DNA of 64,000 bases, taken from contig CM037788.1 in the NCBI GenBank assembly GCA_021229015.1, positions 52,965,360-53,029,359 of the forward strand, read 5' to 3'. The notes beneath the pieces were generated by a model. The model ran no database searches, had not been told where the DNA came from, and saw only the letters and a list, made by a program, of their open reading frames with translations. The DNA comes from Solen grandis. Its lineage: Eukaryota; Mollusca; Bivalvia; Adapedonta; Solenidae. Below are positions 44,900 to 58,499 of the stretch, piece by piece. The first letter of the stretch is position 1; each line of letters begins with the position of its first letter. Position numbers and translations under genes: made by a program.

Positions 44900-47397
44900 T
44901 TTTCGCAATTAAAAAACTAGTAGGGGTTTAATGAATTTTACAATATATTATGGGATGCTCCATAAAAATATATTTTCTCATTTTTTTGTGTATTAACATT
45001 TTTAGGGGAATAAATTTACTATTCTTTTCACCCTCTTTCCCAATCTAAAAATTAATAAAGTTAAAGCATTTACTCTAATTAATGTAATCAAATTAAATTT
45101 TAAAAAGGTGTTTCCTTCGGTACAGGTTTTTTTATTTCTTACTTTTGAAAAATTAATCGGGGTTTTTTTACTGAAATTCCCCCCCCCAACCCCCCCTTTT
45201 ATAAATAATTTATCCCAACGAAACGGGTAATTGTTTCTCTTTCTTCCCCCCGCGTTGTCGTACATTAAATAAAAAGGGTTTTAAGAAAACCCAGGGATAA
45301 ACCCTGAAAAACACCATTTTTTCCCTATTTCTTTAAAAAAAAACAACATTTTTTTAAAAATTTAAAAAAATTTAAATAAATTTATTTCTATTTTAATTTA
45401 AAATAATTAAAAATATCTTTTTGAAGCAAATTCCCAACATTTTTTGGGTATTAATAAATTCGACACATTTGTTTGAAAACTTCTAAAAAATATTTTATGT
45501 TTTTTAAACATTCATTTTTAAAACCCCTTTTTTTTAAAATATTTATTTTATATTTAAATTTTCTATTTTTTGCAAATTTATTGTTTTATGTTTTTTAAAC
45601 GGTGAAAAAAAACTTTTTCATAAAAAAAAATAATTTACCACTTCTTTTTTTATTTTAACTTATTTTTTAAAATTTTAAAAAAATTCATCAAAACCAAAAT
45701 TTTTAGCAATCTAACTTGGGAAAAAATTTATTAGGATCCTAATACCTAAATTCAGGTAAACCCGGAAAAGGGCTGACAGGTTTTTTTCCCTATCAACCCC
45801 CTTAAATGAATTAAAATTTAAAAAAAATAAACCCCTTCCAAAACAGCCTCTTTATATAGGAATATTTAAAAAAATAAAAGCTCCCCAAAAAGAAATAAAA
45901 GTCATTATCTTGGGGCTTCCAATTAAAAAAGGGGGCAATTTTTGACTTTAAAAAGTTGAATGGTTTGTTTAAATTTAAAAAATTACGTTTTTTTAATTTT
46001 TTTTTAAATTTAAAATGTAAAAAATTTTTTTTAAATGTTTTTTTTTTATTTTAAAAAAAAAAAAGGTAAAATCCCCCCAAAAAAAATTTTTAAAAGTGAT
46101 TTTTAAATTTTTTAAAAAAATTTTTTTACTTGGGTTTTTTCAACAAAAAAAAAAAAAAAAAAAATTCCCAAAAACTTTTTAAATTTTTTTAAAATAAAAA
46201 ACAAAAAATCCCTTTTTCCCAAAACAAAAACCCAAAGCTTCTAAATATTTTATTTTTAATTAAAGAAGAAATCGAAATAAATAAATTTTATTAATATTAC
46301 GTACCCCTAAAAAATGGGTTTAAAATATTTTGATTTATACAAATAAGAAAAATTTAAAATTTAAATAATTTTACAAATTTTCCGAAAAAAATTTTTTGAA
46401 TACTTCCCCAAATGGGGTTTTTTTTTTTCTTTTTTTTTCCCTACTGTTTTTTTTTTTATTTTTAAGTTTTTTTTTTTCCCCCCCCTTTTTTTTTTAAAAA
46501 TTTTTTTTTCCCTTTTTTTTTTTTCCCCCCCTTTTTTTTCAAATTTTTCCCCTTTTAAATTTTCCCCCAGTATTTAAAAAAATTCATTTTTTATTTTTTT
46601 AGAAGTTTTTTTTTTTTTTTTTTAAACCCCTTTTTTTAAAATTTTGGGGTTTGGAAAAATTTTTTCTTTTTTTGTTTTTTAATTTTTTTTCCCTTTTTCC
46701 CTTTTTTTTCCCCTTTTTTTTTTTTTTTTTTTTTGTTTTTTTTTTTAAAACTTTTTTTTATTTTTTTTTAAATTTTTATTTTTTGATTAAAAAAATTTTT
46801 TTTTTTTTATTTTTGGGCCTTTTTTTCCCCTTTTCATCACCTTTTTTCCCCTTTTTTAATTTTTTCCCCGTTTTTTTTTTTTTTTTGCCTTTTTTTTTAA
46901 GCCCTTTCTTTTTTTTGTTTTTTTGGGGTTTTTTTTTTTTTTTTTTTTTCCGGGCCTTTTTTCTTTTTCATTTTTTTTTTCTTTTTTTTTTTTTTTCCCC
47001 TTTTTTTTTTAATTTCCTTCAAATTTTTTTTTTTTGGGTTTTTTTCCCTTTTTTTTAAAAAAAATTTTAAATTTTTTTTTTTACCGGTTTTTTTTTTTAA
47101 AATTCCTTTTAAAAAAAAATTTTTTTTTTCCCCGTTTTTTTTTTTTTTTTAGTTTTTTCCCCTTTTTTTGGTTCTTTTTCTTTGTCTTTCGTTTTTTTTT
47201 TCCCCTTTCCCGGGGTTTTTTTCAAATTTCCTTTTTTTGTAATTCTTTTTCCCCCCTTACTTTAGCTTTTTAGCCCCCCCTTTTTTTTCTTGTTCCCTTT
47301 TTTTTGGGTTTTTTTTCTTTTTTGTTTTTCCCTTTAAAATTTTTTTTCTTTGACCTTTTTCGTTTCTTTTCCCCCCCTTTTTTTTAATTTTTCCTTT

Positions 47398-47428
<31 letters not shown>

Positions 47429-47469
47429 TTTCCTTTAAAATTTTTTTTTTGGGGTTTCTTTTTTTTAAA

Positions 47470-47505
<36 letters not shown>

Positions 47506-48070
47506 GGTTTTTTTTTTTTGGGGGGGGGTTTGGGGTTTAAATTTTGTTCTTGTGGGGAAATTTGTTTAAAAAAAAGGTGTTTTGGGGTGTGGGGTTAAAT
47601 GTATTTTTGTTTTTTTGTGTTGTTTTGGGGTTTTGGTAAATGGGTTTTTTGGGTTAATTGTTGGGGTTTTTGGGGTTGTTTTTGGTGTAAATTTTGGTGG
47701 TGGGGTTGTTTGTTTTTTGTTTAATTTTAGTTGTTTTGGAAAATTGTAAGTTTTTAAGGGGGTTTGGTTTTTTTTTTTTGGGTATTGGTGATTTAAAAGT
47801 TGTTTGGGGGTTTGGGTGTTTTTGTATTTTTGTTTAATTTGTAATTGTTTTGGGGAATTTTGTTTTGGGGGGTTAAAACAATTTGTTATTTTGTTATTGT
47901 TTGGTTTTTGTTAAAAAAGAATTGTTTTTGGGGGTGTGGTTGTTTTGGGGGTTTAAAAAAATTTTTGGGGTAAATTTGTTTTGGGGTTTGCTTGTTGTAG
48001 GGTTTTGGTTTTGGGTGTTTTGTGGGTTTTTTTGGGTTGTGTTTTGGGGGTTTGGTGTTTGTTTTTTTGA
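44900..48070. other. Homopolymer-distorted low-complexity block, probably assembly error
   Basis: From about 44900 runs of A, T, C and G lengthen abnormally. 46400-47500 is almost only T with C patches on the plus strand, and 47500-48070 is almost only T and G. Long open frames rich in Phe or Gly/Phe/Trp arise only because stop codons need A. No gene can be supported. The gradual onset fits an unpolished long-read contig more than biology. Confidence 0.6.
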
Positions 48071-48079
48071 AAAAAATTT

Positions 48080-50800
48080 TTAATTTTCCCCCCGAACGAA
48101 ATTTTCGCAGCATTTGCATAAACCCTTTCCCCCAAGATAGGGATTTAACATAGGTTAAATTGGCTTCTTAATGGGGCTACCATAATAAAGAATAATGTCA
48201 AACCCCTATGGATACGGGTGGGCTGACAAATGAATTTCTTTCAGAAAAAAATTAAATTTTTGTTCCACCTTTACAAATTGCGCAGCAATTGAATAACCCT
48301 TCCCCAAGAAGGGATATAACATAGGTTCAAAAGTTCTACTTAGATACTATTCGGTGTTTTTTAAAGAATAAGTGTCACAACCCCCATGGGACACGGGGGG
48401 TGTTACAAAGCCTTCTTTAAAAAAAAATAAATTTGCCCCACCGTTACGAATTACAGCATAAGCATAAGCCTTCCCCAAAAAGGGGATATAACAAGGTTCA
48501 TTTGTTATCTACAAAGAGGGGCTATTCAGTGATATCAAAGAATAAGTGTCACAACCCTAGGGGACACTGGGGCTGTTAAAATTACCTACTTTTAGAAAAA
48601 AATTAAATTTTTTCCCCCACCTTTTACAAGCGCCATACGCATATAGCCTTCCCCAAGATGGGGATAAACGGGTTCAATTTGTCTATTTAGAGGGGCACTC
48701 ATGATATAAAAGAAAATGTAAAAAACCCTAGGGGAAAAAGGGTGGGGGCTTTACAAATTACCTACTTTTAGAAAAAAATTTAAATTTTTGTCCCCCGTAC
48801 GAATTGCGCGCATATTGCATAAAGCCTTCCCCAAGATGGGGATTTAAAACATGGGTTAAATTGTGGCACTGATAGGACCAGTAATCAAAGAATAATTCCC
48901 AAAACCCCTTTGGGATAGGGTGTGGGCTTTTTAAAAATGACCTTCTTTCAAAAAAAATTAAATTTGTTATTCCATTACGTAATTGCGCAGCATATTGCAT
49001 ATAGCCTTCCCCCAAAAGGGGAAAACAAAGTTAATAGGGTTTCAATTTAGATGAGGCTATTCATTGATAAAAAAGAAAAAGGTCACAACCCCTTTTGGGA
49101 CCGGTGTGGCTTTAAAAATGACCTACTTTTAGAAAAAAATTAAAATTTTTTTCCCCCCTTATTTAATTCGCGCATATGCATATAGCCTTCCCCAAAAGGG
49201 GAATAACATGGGTTTTCATATGTTGTCTACTTAGATGAGGCTATTCATTGAATCAAAGAAAAAGTGTCAAATCCCAGGGACACGGTGTGGGCTGTACAAA
49301 TGTCCCTTTTCTTTCAGAAAATAATTCAATTTTGTCCCACCTTACGTAATTGCGCAGCATATTGCAATACCTTCCCAAGTAGGGATATAACATAGGTTCA
49401 ATGTTTCTACTTAGATGGCTATTCATTGAATCAAAGAATAAGTGTCACAATCCCTAGGTGACACGGTGTGGACTGTTACAAAGAACCTTTTTCAAAAATA
49501 ATTCAATTTTGTCCCAACAGTATTATTTCACAGCAAATTCCTTATACCTCCCCAAGATAGGATAAACTTTGGGTTTTCATATTTTGTCAACTTAATGAGG
49601 CATTCATGATACAAAAATAATTCAAAATCCCTATTGGACACGGTGGGGCTGTTACAAATGTACCTACTTTAGAAAATAATCATTTGCCCCCACCTTACGT
49701 AATTGCCAGCAAATTGCTATAGCCTTCCCCAAGTAGGGATATAACATAGGTTCATTTTTCTACTTAGATGAGGCATTCATTGAATCAAAGAATAAGTGTC
49801 CAATCCCAGGGACAGGGTGTGGGCTTTACAATGTACATTCTTTCGAAAATAATTCAATTTTGTCCCCACCATTACGTAATTGCGCAGCATATCATATAGC
49901 CTTCCCCAAATAGGGTAAAAATAGGTTCATATGTTTCTACTTAGATGAGGCTATTCATTGATACAAAAATAAGTGCACAATCCCTATGGGAACGGTGGAC
50001 TGTACAAATGTACCTTTTTCAAAAAAATTCAATTTTGTCCCAACATTATGTAATTGCACAGCAAATTTCCTTATAGCCTTCCCCAAGATAGGGAAAACAT
50101 TGTTCAATGTTTCCCTACTTAGAGGCTATTCAAGATATCAAGAAAAATGTCACAATCCCTTTGGGACAACGGTGTGGGCTGTTACAATTACCTCTTCAGA
50201 AAATAATTCAATTTTGCCCCACATTCGTAATTGCGCACATATTGCATATAGCCCTTTCCCCCAAATAGGGATATAACATAGGTTCATATTTGTCACTTGT
50301 TTAGGCATTCATTGTATCAAAGAATAATGTCACAATCCCTAGGGACAGGTGTGGACTGTTTACAAATTACCTTTTTTTCAGAAATAATTTCAATTTTGTC
50401 CCCAACATTATGTAATTGCACGCATAATGCATATGCCTTTCCCCAAGATAGGTTTAAAAAAAAGTTTTTATTTGGTCACTTAAAAAGCTATTCGGTGATA
50501 TCAAAAAAATAAGTTCACAATCCCATGGGACACAGAATTGGATGTTACAATGTTCCTTCTTTCAGAAAATAATTAAATTTTTTGTCCCCCATTACTAATT
50601 GCCAGCATATTTAAATAGCCTTCCCCAAGATGGGGATAAAAAATAGGTTCTGTGTTGTCAAATTAATGGGGCTTTTCATGAATCAAAAATAACGTTATAA
50701 TCCCCAAGTACACAGTGGGGCTTTACAAATGTACCTTCTTTAGAAAATAGTTCAACTGTACCCATTCGCATAAAGCCTTCCCCAAAAAGGGGGATAAAAC
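48080..50800 (+). repeat. ~176-bp satellite array, about 16 units, noisy
   Basis: The anchor CCTTCCCCAAGATAGGG (with variants) recurs near 48130, 48298, 48470, 48645, 48827, 49002, 49184, 49369, 49548, 49725, 49900, 50077, 50252, 50439, 50610 and 50768, a mean spacing of about 176 bp. Each unit also has TTACGTAATTGCGCAGCATA, GTCTACTTAGATGAGGC, ATAAGTGTCACAATCCC and GACACGGTGTGGGCTG. Units differ mainly by lost or added bases, as with poor consensus calling. Confidence 0.85.
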
Positions 50801-52230
50801 ATTTTTCATTAAAAAATAATAAGAATTTTCTTATTCAAATCCCCATAAGTTTCACTGCTACAACTTTCAGCGGATTACAAGACAATATATTTGACAGAAA
50901 TACATCATAAATCATTTTTCCTTCATAAAATCCATATTTAGAGGGGGGTTTTTGACAGTTTTCAGTTTGAATATTATTTTTCAATACTCCCTCCGCATTT
51001 CAGCGCATTACAAGGAAATATTCTTGACAAAAGATATTAATAGTCCTTTTTCAGTCGCAAAAAAACCCTCTTTAGGGAGGGTTTAAAAAAATTATCAGTC
51101 GTATTTTTTTTCATTCATTTCCTAATTGCGCAGACCTCGGGTCACGGAGGATTTTTTTTCAGAATAGTTAAAAATCAGTATTCCGCCGTTAAAATTTATA
51201 TTAGAGAAGTTCACACGTTTTCACCAAAAAAATAATTTTTTTTATCATAGGATTATCTATTTCAGGCAGCCAGCCGCTAGCAACTTTCAGCGCCTTACGG
51301 GGACATAAATATTTGACAAAAAAACACCAAAAATCATTTATTTCACCGTAAATCATATTGGAGGGGTTCACACGTGCCTGGATGAAAATTAAAAATTAAA
51401 TCAATATTTGGTACTACCCGCCTTTTGCTAGCACCTTTCATGGGGGATTACGGGAGAAAATATTTCGAATATAAATAAAAAATAAAAAATCCTAAAGGGG
51501 GCCAGGCCTTTAGTATTCACCAGCCTTTTTATACCACCCAAAAAACCAGACGTATTTCTATTCCGTACCCAATTAGGGAAAAATACGGTTCACTGTTTTC
51601 TACTTAGACGGCTATTCATGAATCAAAGAATAAATGTCATAACCCTATGGGACACGGTGTGTCTTTTATAAATGTACCTCAAAATACAAAAAATTCAATA
51701 TTTATCCCCATTACGTTATTGAAGCAAAACACATGTTCATATGTTGTCTACCTAAACATTGTATGCAGTGAAACCAAAGGATGGGTTTTCACAATCCCTA
51801 GGGAGACATGGTGGGGGTTTCAAATTACTTTCACTTAAAAAAACTTCCACCATTACGTTATTGCAGAGTGTATTGCACAAACCTTTCCAAAGAAAAAAAA
51901 ATATAACACAGGGGTGATGTTGTGTACCTAGACCACCTTATTCGTGTTACCAAAAAATAGGTCCAAAGTCCCAAAATGGAGATGTGTGGGCTGTTACAAA
52001 TGTAACTTTTTTTAGAAAAAAAATTCACTTTCTTTCCCAAAACGCGCTTTTTTTAGGGAGCATTACATATTGTCACTTACAGACAAGGATATAAGAAAGA
52101 CTCATATTGTTCTGCGAAAAAGGCTAGCGAAAAATATCACGAAATATGTGTCACACTCCCTCTAAAAATGGTGTAGATGTTGTAAGCTGTTAATACACAA
52201 ATGTACCTTCTTTTAGAAATAGGCAACCCA
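50801..52230 (+). repeat. Second satellite-like array with related and unrelated units
   Basis: 50860-51480 has ACTTTCAGCG.ATTACAAGG and GAGGGGTTCACACGT blocks repeated three to four times at uneven spacing. 51540-52230 returns to units close to the 176-bp satellite (CCATTACGTTATTG, GGTGTGGGCTGTTAC). The quality is poor throughout. Confidence 0.5.
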
Positions 52231-52559
52231 CAACTTGGGGAAATTGGTGTCATATTCCCCACTGGAAAATAGTGTGGGTCATTACATGTTTTTCCATTTC
52301 CTTAAATATAAACAAGTACATAGAAAGTTGTAAAATGCAGATACGATTGCACCTATCTTTATAATGAATTACAGTTTCATTACACAATTACATTTAATGA
52401 TGACAATAGAAAATTACTTAAAACATTTTACTCAGTAATTAATTTTTTAAAACTGTTATCATTTAACTTTTTAAAACAACCACAATAGAAAGAATCGATT
52501 CCATCCATCTAGAAAGGGAGAGAGAGAGAGAAGAGAGTTAACATTTAATTTAAAAAATT

Positions 52560-52797
52560 TTTGTTGTTTTGTTTTGGGGGTTTACCGTCACTGCTATAGT
52601 ATTTCAATCATATAGCGACGTCCAGCTAATTACAGGGGAGGAAGACCCCGATACACATGGTCCCCGGGGTAAACCCCGACCTACCGCAAGCCACAAAGGC
52701 GCCTCACGGAAAAATCCGAATCCCTACCGGATTCGAACCCAAGCGGTGAGGGCTAAATTTGTAGTCCACGACTGTAACCGCCGGCCACGCCGCCCCT
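52560..52797 (-). mobile_element. tRNA-derived SINE of bivalve type (minus strand)
   Basis: The minus strand begins at about 52797 with a tRNA-like head: GTGGCCGGCGGTTACAG (A box region) and a perfect B box GGGTTCGAATCC (complement of 52729-52740). The body has GGGGTTTACCCCGGGG and GGGGTCTTCCTCCCCTG, GCTGGACGTCGCTATATGA, and the tail ATTGAAATACTATAGC, GGTAAACCCCCAAAACAAAA. This is a near full-length copy. Confidence 0.8.
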
Positions 52798-55049
52798 TTA
52801 AAAAAATAATAAGTTTCATGAAAATTATAATGTAAATACATAGCACCATGCTTTATAATAACTTAAAAATTTCATTACAAAAATATAATTAATAATGACA
52901 AATAGCAATACTTAAAATATTTTACCCATTATTGTCTATTAATAATTTTTTTAACTAAACATTTTAACAGGCATATTAAATATGTTCTTCAAGTAACTTA
53001 ATATAGCAGTTAATTCTTGAAAAGAAAATTTATGGCGAATAACTGTTAAAGTGTAACTACTTTAATTCATATATTCAAATGTCACCTTGTTTGCTGTGTT
53101 TCGTTTCAAGCTGACTAGTGAAATACAATCAGGGGATTTAATTTGTGTCTGACTACATTTTTTATTGATCATTGAAGTCTGTCCCAAGCAAACATAGAAT
53201 AAGGACCTCAAACGTGAATAAAGCACAAAATTTTTTCTTCCCCTTACTGTAAGAAAATTCTTCACTTATAAAACGATCATTGTAATTTAAAAGTAATCGT
53301 AAATCACTTTTTTTTGATATTTAACAAGATTAAGTCGAAAGTTTTTCACTTCAATGTTCGTGTTCAACATCTCTATACAATATATGTTCTATTTCTAAAT
53401 CATCCAAATAAATCCACATTGATACTAAAAATTTCAATGATATTATAAATTTATAAAAGGTATAAAGAATAGCAAATGGTAATCTCATCAAATCGATTGG
53501 ACAGACTATTTTATCACAAATAGGGTTTTAATCAATCATTCCTCAATCTGTAGAAAAAAAATCGTTCTTCCAGCACCGCCGAATTAATAAACCATAAATT
53601 TATAAACATTAAAACACATCTGATCAAAAGTTTCGGTGTCAAGGTAAATAAATATCTATCTGCTTTAACCAACACTCTATTCAACCGAAAACATATTTTT
53701 TAAGATACTGAATAGTAATATGGCAAAAACGGGGTGATCCCAAACAACGATAAATTTAAACTTAAGTGTCGAGAAAGTTAATTATATCCCTACTTAAATG
53801 TGACACAAAACAATACCACCTCTGGTAAAAATTTCCACCCTTAGCCAATTCACGCCCCTTACATAACGCGATCCGGGAGAAAATAAGCTAAGAACCCAAC
53901 GGATCTCGGCTATCAACATTAACGGTGATAACAGGACCGTAATAGCCATTACGGCTAACACATCATTTCAAGAAATTAAGCTAAATAATTTTATCGACAA
54001 TTACATGCCACCTTAGAATCAAAGTTTTGTGTCAATTGTTCAATACCGGGAAATTTGGGGGAAAAAGAAGCTTATAAATATTCACATAGAAGGCATTTAT
54101 AATTGAAAATATGCCTCACACACTATTTCAATCACAGAAAAAAAGCCCAAAACAGCATTAAATATATAGTTTTATTCAAACACGATGGCACAATAATGAA
54201 AATAGGCATGATGGATTTTTTATTTTCATGGGTTTAAAAAACATGATACTCAAACAATTTTACACACCCACACATACACACTTTATTTACCGATTCCTGG
54301 TCCAAAAACCGATGCTTGTTAAGCAAATTTTTTTTCAAAAAATAAAAAAATTGTTTTAAACCTATGTTTACAAGTTAAAAGTGCCTAATATTTCCCAAAG
54401 GCAAAATTCGGCACAACTTCTTGTAATATTTCCGTTCTTATTGAGTTAGTGAGTTTATAATAATAATAACACGTGGTGTGGAAACCAGCATGCTTATCTT
54501 TAATGAAATTTAATTATCTCATACATATACTAATAACATTTTGTAACAGACAGTTTTCAAAGTTTAAGTTATTTGGCATGGAATAATTATATTACATTAT
54601 ATTATACCATAACCAACGCATAGAATAGTTCTGTAAAATACAAAGGCAAATCATAGTGTAAACGTGTTTATTTGAAATCGCTTTTTTACTAACAAACAAT
54701 ACATACAATAACTATACTAATTATAAGTAAAGCATACATGTATATAACACAAATAAATATGCAAAAGCAGTGAAATTATGTGTTGTGAATAAAATTGTAT
54801 TACATGATTATTTACACACTAAGTATAAACACAACCATACGTAAAGATCATATATAAAAATGAAAATTTATTAGAAAGAAATCATTATTAAAAAGAAACA
54901 TTACATCTGTTAATTATGTAATCATTCCTTCTCTATGACTAACCTCAATGTGTAAAATTTGTCGATGGTTAGGAAATTATGCTTTTAACTTCGATCATTT
55001 ACAGAGATAAAAAGGTTTTACTAACGACGCTCAGAAAACATATACTAGT
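52798..55049. other. No gene seen; AT-rich DNA
   Basis: I found no supported gene, RNA or clear repeat. A slightly GC-richer patch lies at 53850-53960. Confidence 0.4.
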
Positions 55050-55261
55050 ATTCATTCTTCTTTTGATATGAACTGTGTTATACCCTTTGGAAAGCTATAT
55101 GCAATACCGGCCTCAATAACGTAACGGTGAAATAAATATTCATTAAATTATTTTCTAAGGGAAGAGCATTTTAAGAGCCAATACCTGTGTCCCTTAGTGA
55201 TTGTGACACCTAATTTAATTGGGATCACTGAAAGACAATTAAGTAGACAACATATGAACTG
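55050..55261 (-). repeat. Clean unit of the ~176-bp satellite, inverted, at the gap edge
   Basis: The complement reads GTTCATATGTTGTCTACTTA, GTGTCACAATCACTAAGG, GACACAGG, AGAAAATAATTTAATG, CACCGTTACGTTATTG and GCATATAGCTTTCCAAAG, the same block order as the array at 48-50.8 kb but without homopolymer damage. It covers a little more than one unit. Confidence 0.75.
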
Positions 55262-55361
55262 NNNNNNNNNNNNNNNNNNNNNNNNNNNNNNNNNNNNNNN
55301 NNNNNNNNNNNNNNNNNNNNNNNNNNNNNNNNNNNNNNNNNNNNNNNNNNNNNNNNNNNNN
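55262..55361. other. Assembly gap (100 N)
   Basis: Exactly 100 N between a satellite unit and the start of polymerase-like sequence. Confidence 0.99.
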
Positions 55362-58300
55362 AAATCAACCTTGTGGTATAGAAGAATACAAGAAGATTCA
55401 AGCCCGCCTTTATCCAGACTATGTGATCAAAGTGTGGCCACAATTTGAAAAAAAGGACGTTGTTCAATCACCCACCTCTGACAGACAAAAGCAAAGTAAA
55501 TTCACATTTATCATCATGATAAACATTATGATTGCATTACATCAATCACGGGTTTCCGGGGATGCAGCTACTTCTGTGAACACTGTAACTAGGGTTTTAT
55601 AACAACAGAGAAGCTCACTTGTGTAAGAATATTTGTCTGTGTTACGCCTTGACACTATGCCCAAAAGAAGGATTCTTTCCATGTGGTCACTGTGGTAGAA
55701 CATTTCATAGTCAGAAATGTTTTGATCGCACAAAGCGAAACCGGGAAAATCTACAAAAAACATCTGTGAAAGTGTAGGGAAAATGCAAGACCTGTGGTCA
55801 AAGGTTGTGGGTACAAAGAAGAACCTCTGTCCTGGCACAAAAAAATGCAAGTTTTGGGCAAGAAAGTTGTGGATGCAGAACATCAGTGTTATATCCCCAC
55901 GTACAAAGAACCAGAGAACATGAAGTCACCGACTGTAACCTTTCATCTTTTTTGACTTTGAGTGCCGATTTGATTTGGGTGAACATATACCAAATTTTTT
56001 GTGTTGCCAACGTGCTTGTGGAGACTGTATGTGTCAATCCATGAAAAACCCGTGTCAAAATGCAAGCTGTGGATGAGCCTAGAGAAAAAATTATTTCGTG
56101 GTAACAACACTTTGTCAGAATTTTGTGCAGGCGTTTCAACCCAGTCCAAAGGTACCACAGTGATTGCTCACAACTCACAAGGATACGATGCACAGTTTAT
56201 TTTGGCACTTACTGACACATGATAACAAAAAAACCAAAATTGATCATGAATGGAAGCAAAATTCTAATGATGAAAGCCCATCAAGTGAGATTCATCGACT
56301 CACTGAGTTTTCTCAACAGCCTTTGTCCAAATTTCCCCGACACGTTTGGATTGACTGAGATGGCAAAAGGATGGTTTCCATTTTATGCCAACACGGATAA
56401 ATACCAGACTACATTGGAGACTATCTCCCCGTACTTTTTTTACAGACCCGACAGCATGAAACCTGACAAGAGAGAAGCTTTTCTGAAATGGTACAATGCA
56501 AAAGTGGCACAAAAGGCTGTGTTTCCTTTCATTTAAAAAGCAAAAGTACTGCAAATCAGATTGGACATCTTGAGACGAGTTGTGGAAGTTTAGGAAGAAC
56601 TGTTGGTCGTGCCCAAAATTGATCCGTTCCGGGAAGCAAAACCACTCTAGCTCAAGTGTGCAACAAAGCTTGGCGTAAAAATTTCAATGCCTCCAAAGAC
56701 CTTGGCTGAAAATCTCTGATGACGGTATCCAAAACAAAACCCCGATACTCAATCAAAGGGATTCGTAGGATAGAAACAACTGCTTCCTTTGAGAAATAAG
56801 CACATTCGCCATGCACTAAATGGAGGTGAAGTAAAAATTTGGGACCCTATTACGTTGACGTTTCCACAAAGAAAACGAACACCGTATACGAATTCATGGG
56901 GTGCTGGACACACGGATGTGCAAAATGTTACCCAAGGAGAGACAGTGTGAACGGTTACCACTTCAAACTATGGAGCAGTTATACAATGCCACAACTTTTG
57001 GGTTTGAAAGACTTGTCTCAACAAGGTTACAACACGTTGTAATTGGGAATGTGACTTTGATCAGAAATGCAAGATTGAACCAGAATACAGAGATACGTGA
57101 ACCGTTTTTTTCCCCTTCCAAGAACCTTTTTTACCTCGGGATGCTTTGTTTGGTGGACGAACCAATGCCGTTCAATTATACCATGAAGTGGATACAACCA
57201 CCAAGGAAAAAATTTAAAAGTATGCTGACATTTGCTCACTGTATCCATTCGTGAACAAGTACAAAACATACCCCGTGGGACATCCCGACATCTTAAGTCA
57301 AGAGATGATTGATATAAACAACATTGGAATGAAACAAGGACTCATCAAATGTCGTGTATTGCCACCACAAGACCTGTGGCTACCAGTCCTACCTAACACT
57401 GTAACAAGAAAATGATCTTTACACTGTGCCGTACCTGTGTTGAGGAAAGAGTGTAAAAAAAGCAATCACACTCTGTAAAAAACGCATGTTGACAGGTACC
57501 GGGACCCATGTGGAAATAGCCAAGCTCTTGAGGTAGGATACCAATTGGTAGACGTCTTCCACATCTGGCACTGGGACGCATGGAGTAAAAATGTGTATAA
57601 AACAGTATATTAACAAATACTTGAAATTGAAACAAGAAGCAAGTGGTTCCCTAATTGGGTAAAAACAGAAGATGATGAAGCCCCACTTAAACAGAATTAC
57701 TTTCAGATAGAGGGTATCTGGCTCGACAACGTGAAAAAGAAAAAAGGGAAAAAGAGCGTTTGCCAAACCATGTTGAACTGTTTGTGGGGAAAAGAATCCC
57801 ACAAAACAATGTTCAAACCAAAACCGAGTAATGTGACTAAGGTAAACCCGGTTGTATGACCTACTCTCCGACCGTCCATGTCACTGTGCATTTTTGCCGA
57901 GATTTTCGATCATGACAACTTCATGTTGGTAAATTTTACTCGGATGAAACAGACGCAACACAGCCCCATTCATCTTCAAATCCAGTGGTAGCTGCCTTCG
58001 TTACGTCCTATGCTCGACTTGAACTTTACACCCAGTTGGAAAAACTTGGAGATCGGGTACTGTATTTTGACACAGACAGTTGTATGTACATCTATGACCC
58101 TGACCAGTACAACATTCCAATTGAAGAGAGCCAGTTGGGAAAGTGGACAGATGAAGAAACCACATGGACGCATTGTCAAATTCGTGGCATTAGGGCCAAA
58201 AAACTAAGGGTATGAATATAATCGATGAAAAAGGAAATCGACATCAGAAATGCAAAGTAAAAGGCATCACTTGGATTACAATGCTAGTCAGAAAGTCAAT

Positions 58301-58490
58301 TTTAAAGACTATGGTCAACGTGTACAAGACGCAAACTTTACAAGACAGTCATCGAATATGAATCCCGAATCAAGAGACATAGAAATCGCAAAGTGATCAG
58401 GAGACACAGACCAAGACGTTCCGCTCAGTGTATACAAAACGCGTGGGTCGTGGACAAATATAAGACAGTGCCGTACGGTTACCAACCGTC
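55362..58490 (+). pseudogene. Protein-primed DNA polymerase B (Polinton PolB), frame-broken
   Basis: Begins right after the gap with CGIEEYKKIQARLYPDYV, a usual N-terminal block, then a Cys/His-rich stretch. Exonuclease motif I is FIFFDFEC (55942-55965) and motif II HNSQGYDAQF (56169-56198). FMGCWTHGCAKCYP at about 56892-56935 is the Cys/His block before the palm. Polymerase motif A is YADICSLYPFVNKY (57221-57262), motif B TMLNCLWGK region (57749-57793) and motif C VLYFDTDSCMYIYDP with the DTD metal site (58069-58080). The C-terminus KYKTVPYGY is near 58455-58484. The family copies Polinton DNA from a terminal protein. At least a dozen frame changes or stops make it unreadable as one protein. 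Confidence 0.85.
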
Positions 58491-58499
58491 ATAACCATT

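Noticed and set aside
46651..47598. Long Phe-rich open frames that look like membrane proteins
   Set aside because: They exist only because the plus strand lacks A and G in a distorted homopolymer block. There is no codon structure, start context or domain.
47883..48135. Gly/Trp/Phe-rich and, on the other strand, Lys/Pro-rich open frames
   Set aside because: By-products of the T/G-only stretch.
52720..52797. Functional tRNA gene with a perfect B box
   Set aside because: It is the head of a SINE with body and tail attached, and no convincing cloverleaf was seen.
53850..53960. Possible LINE endonuclease start (ISAININGDN-like peptide)
   Set aside because: Too short and without catalytic blocks. 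I could not extend it in any frame.
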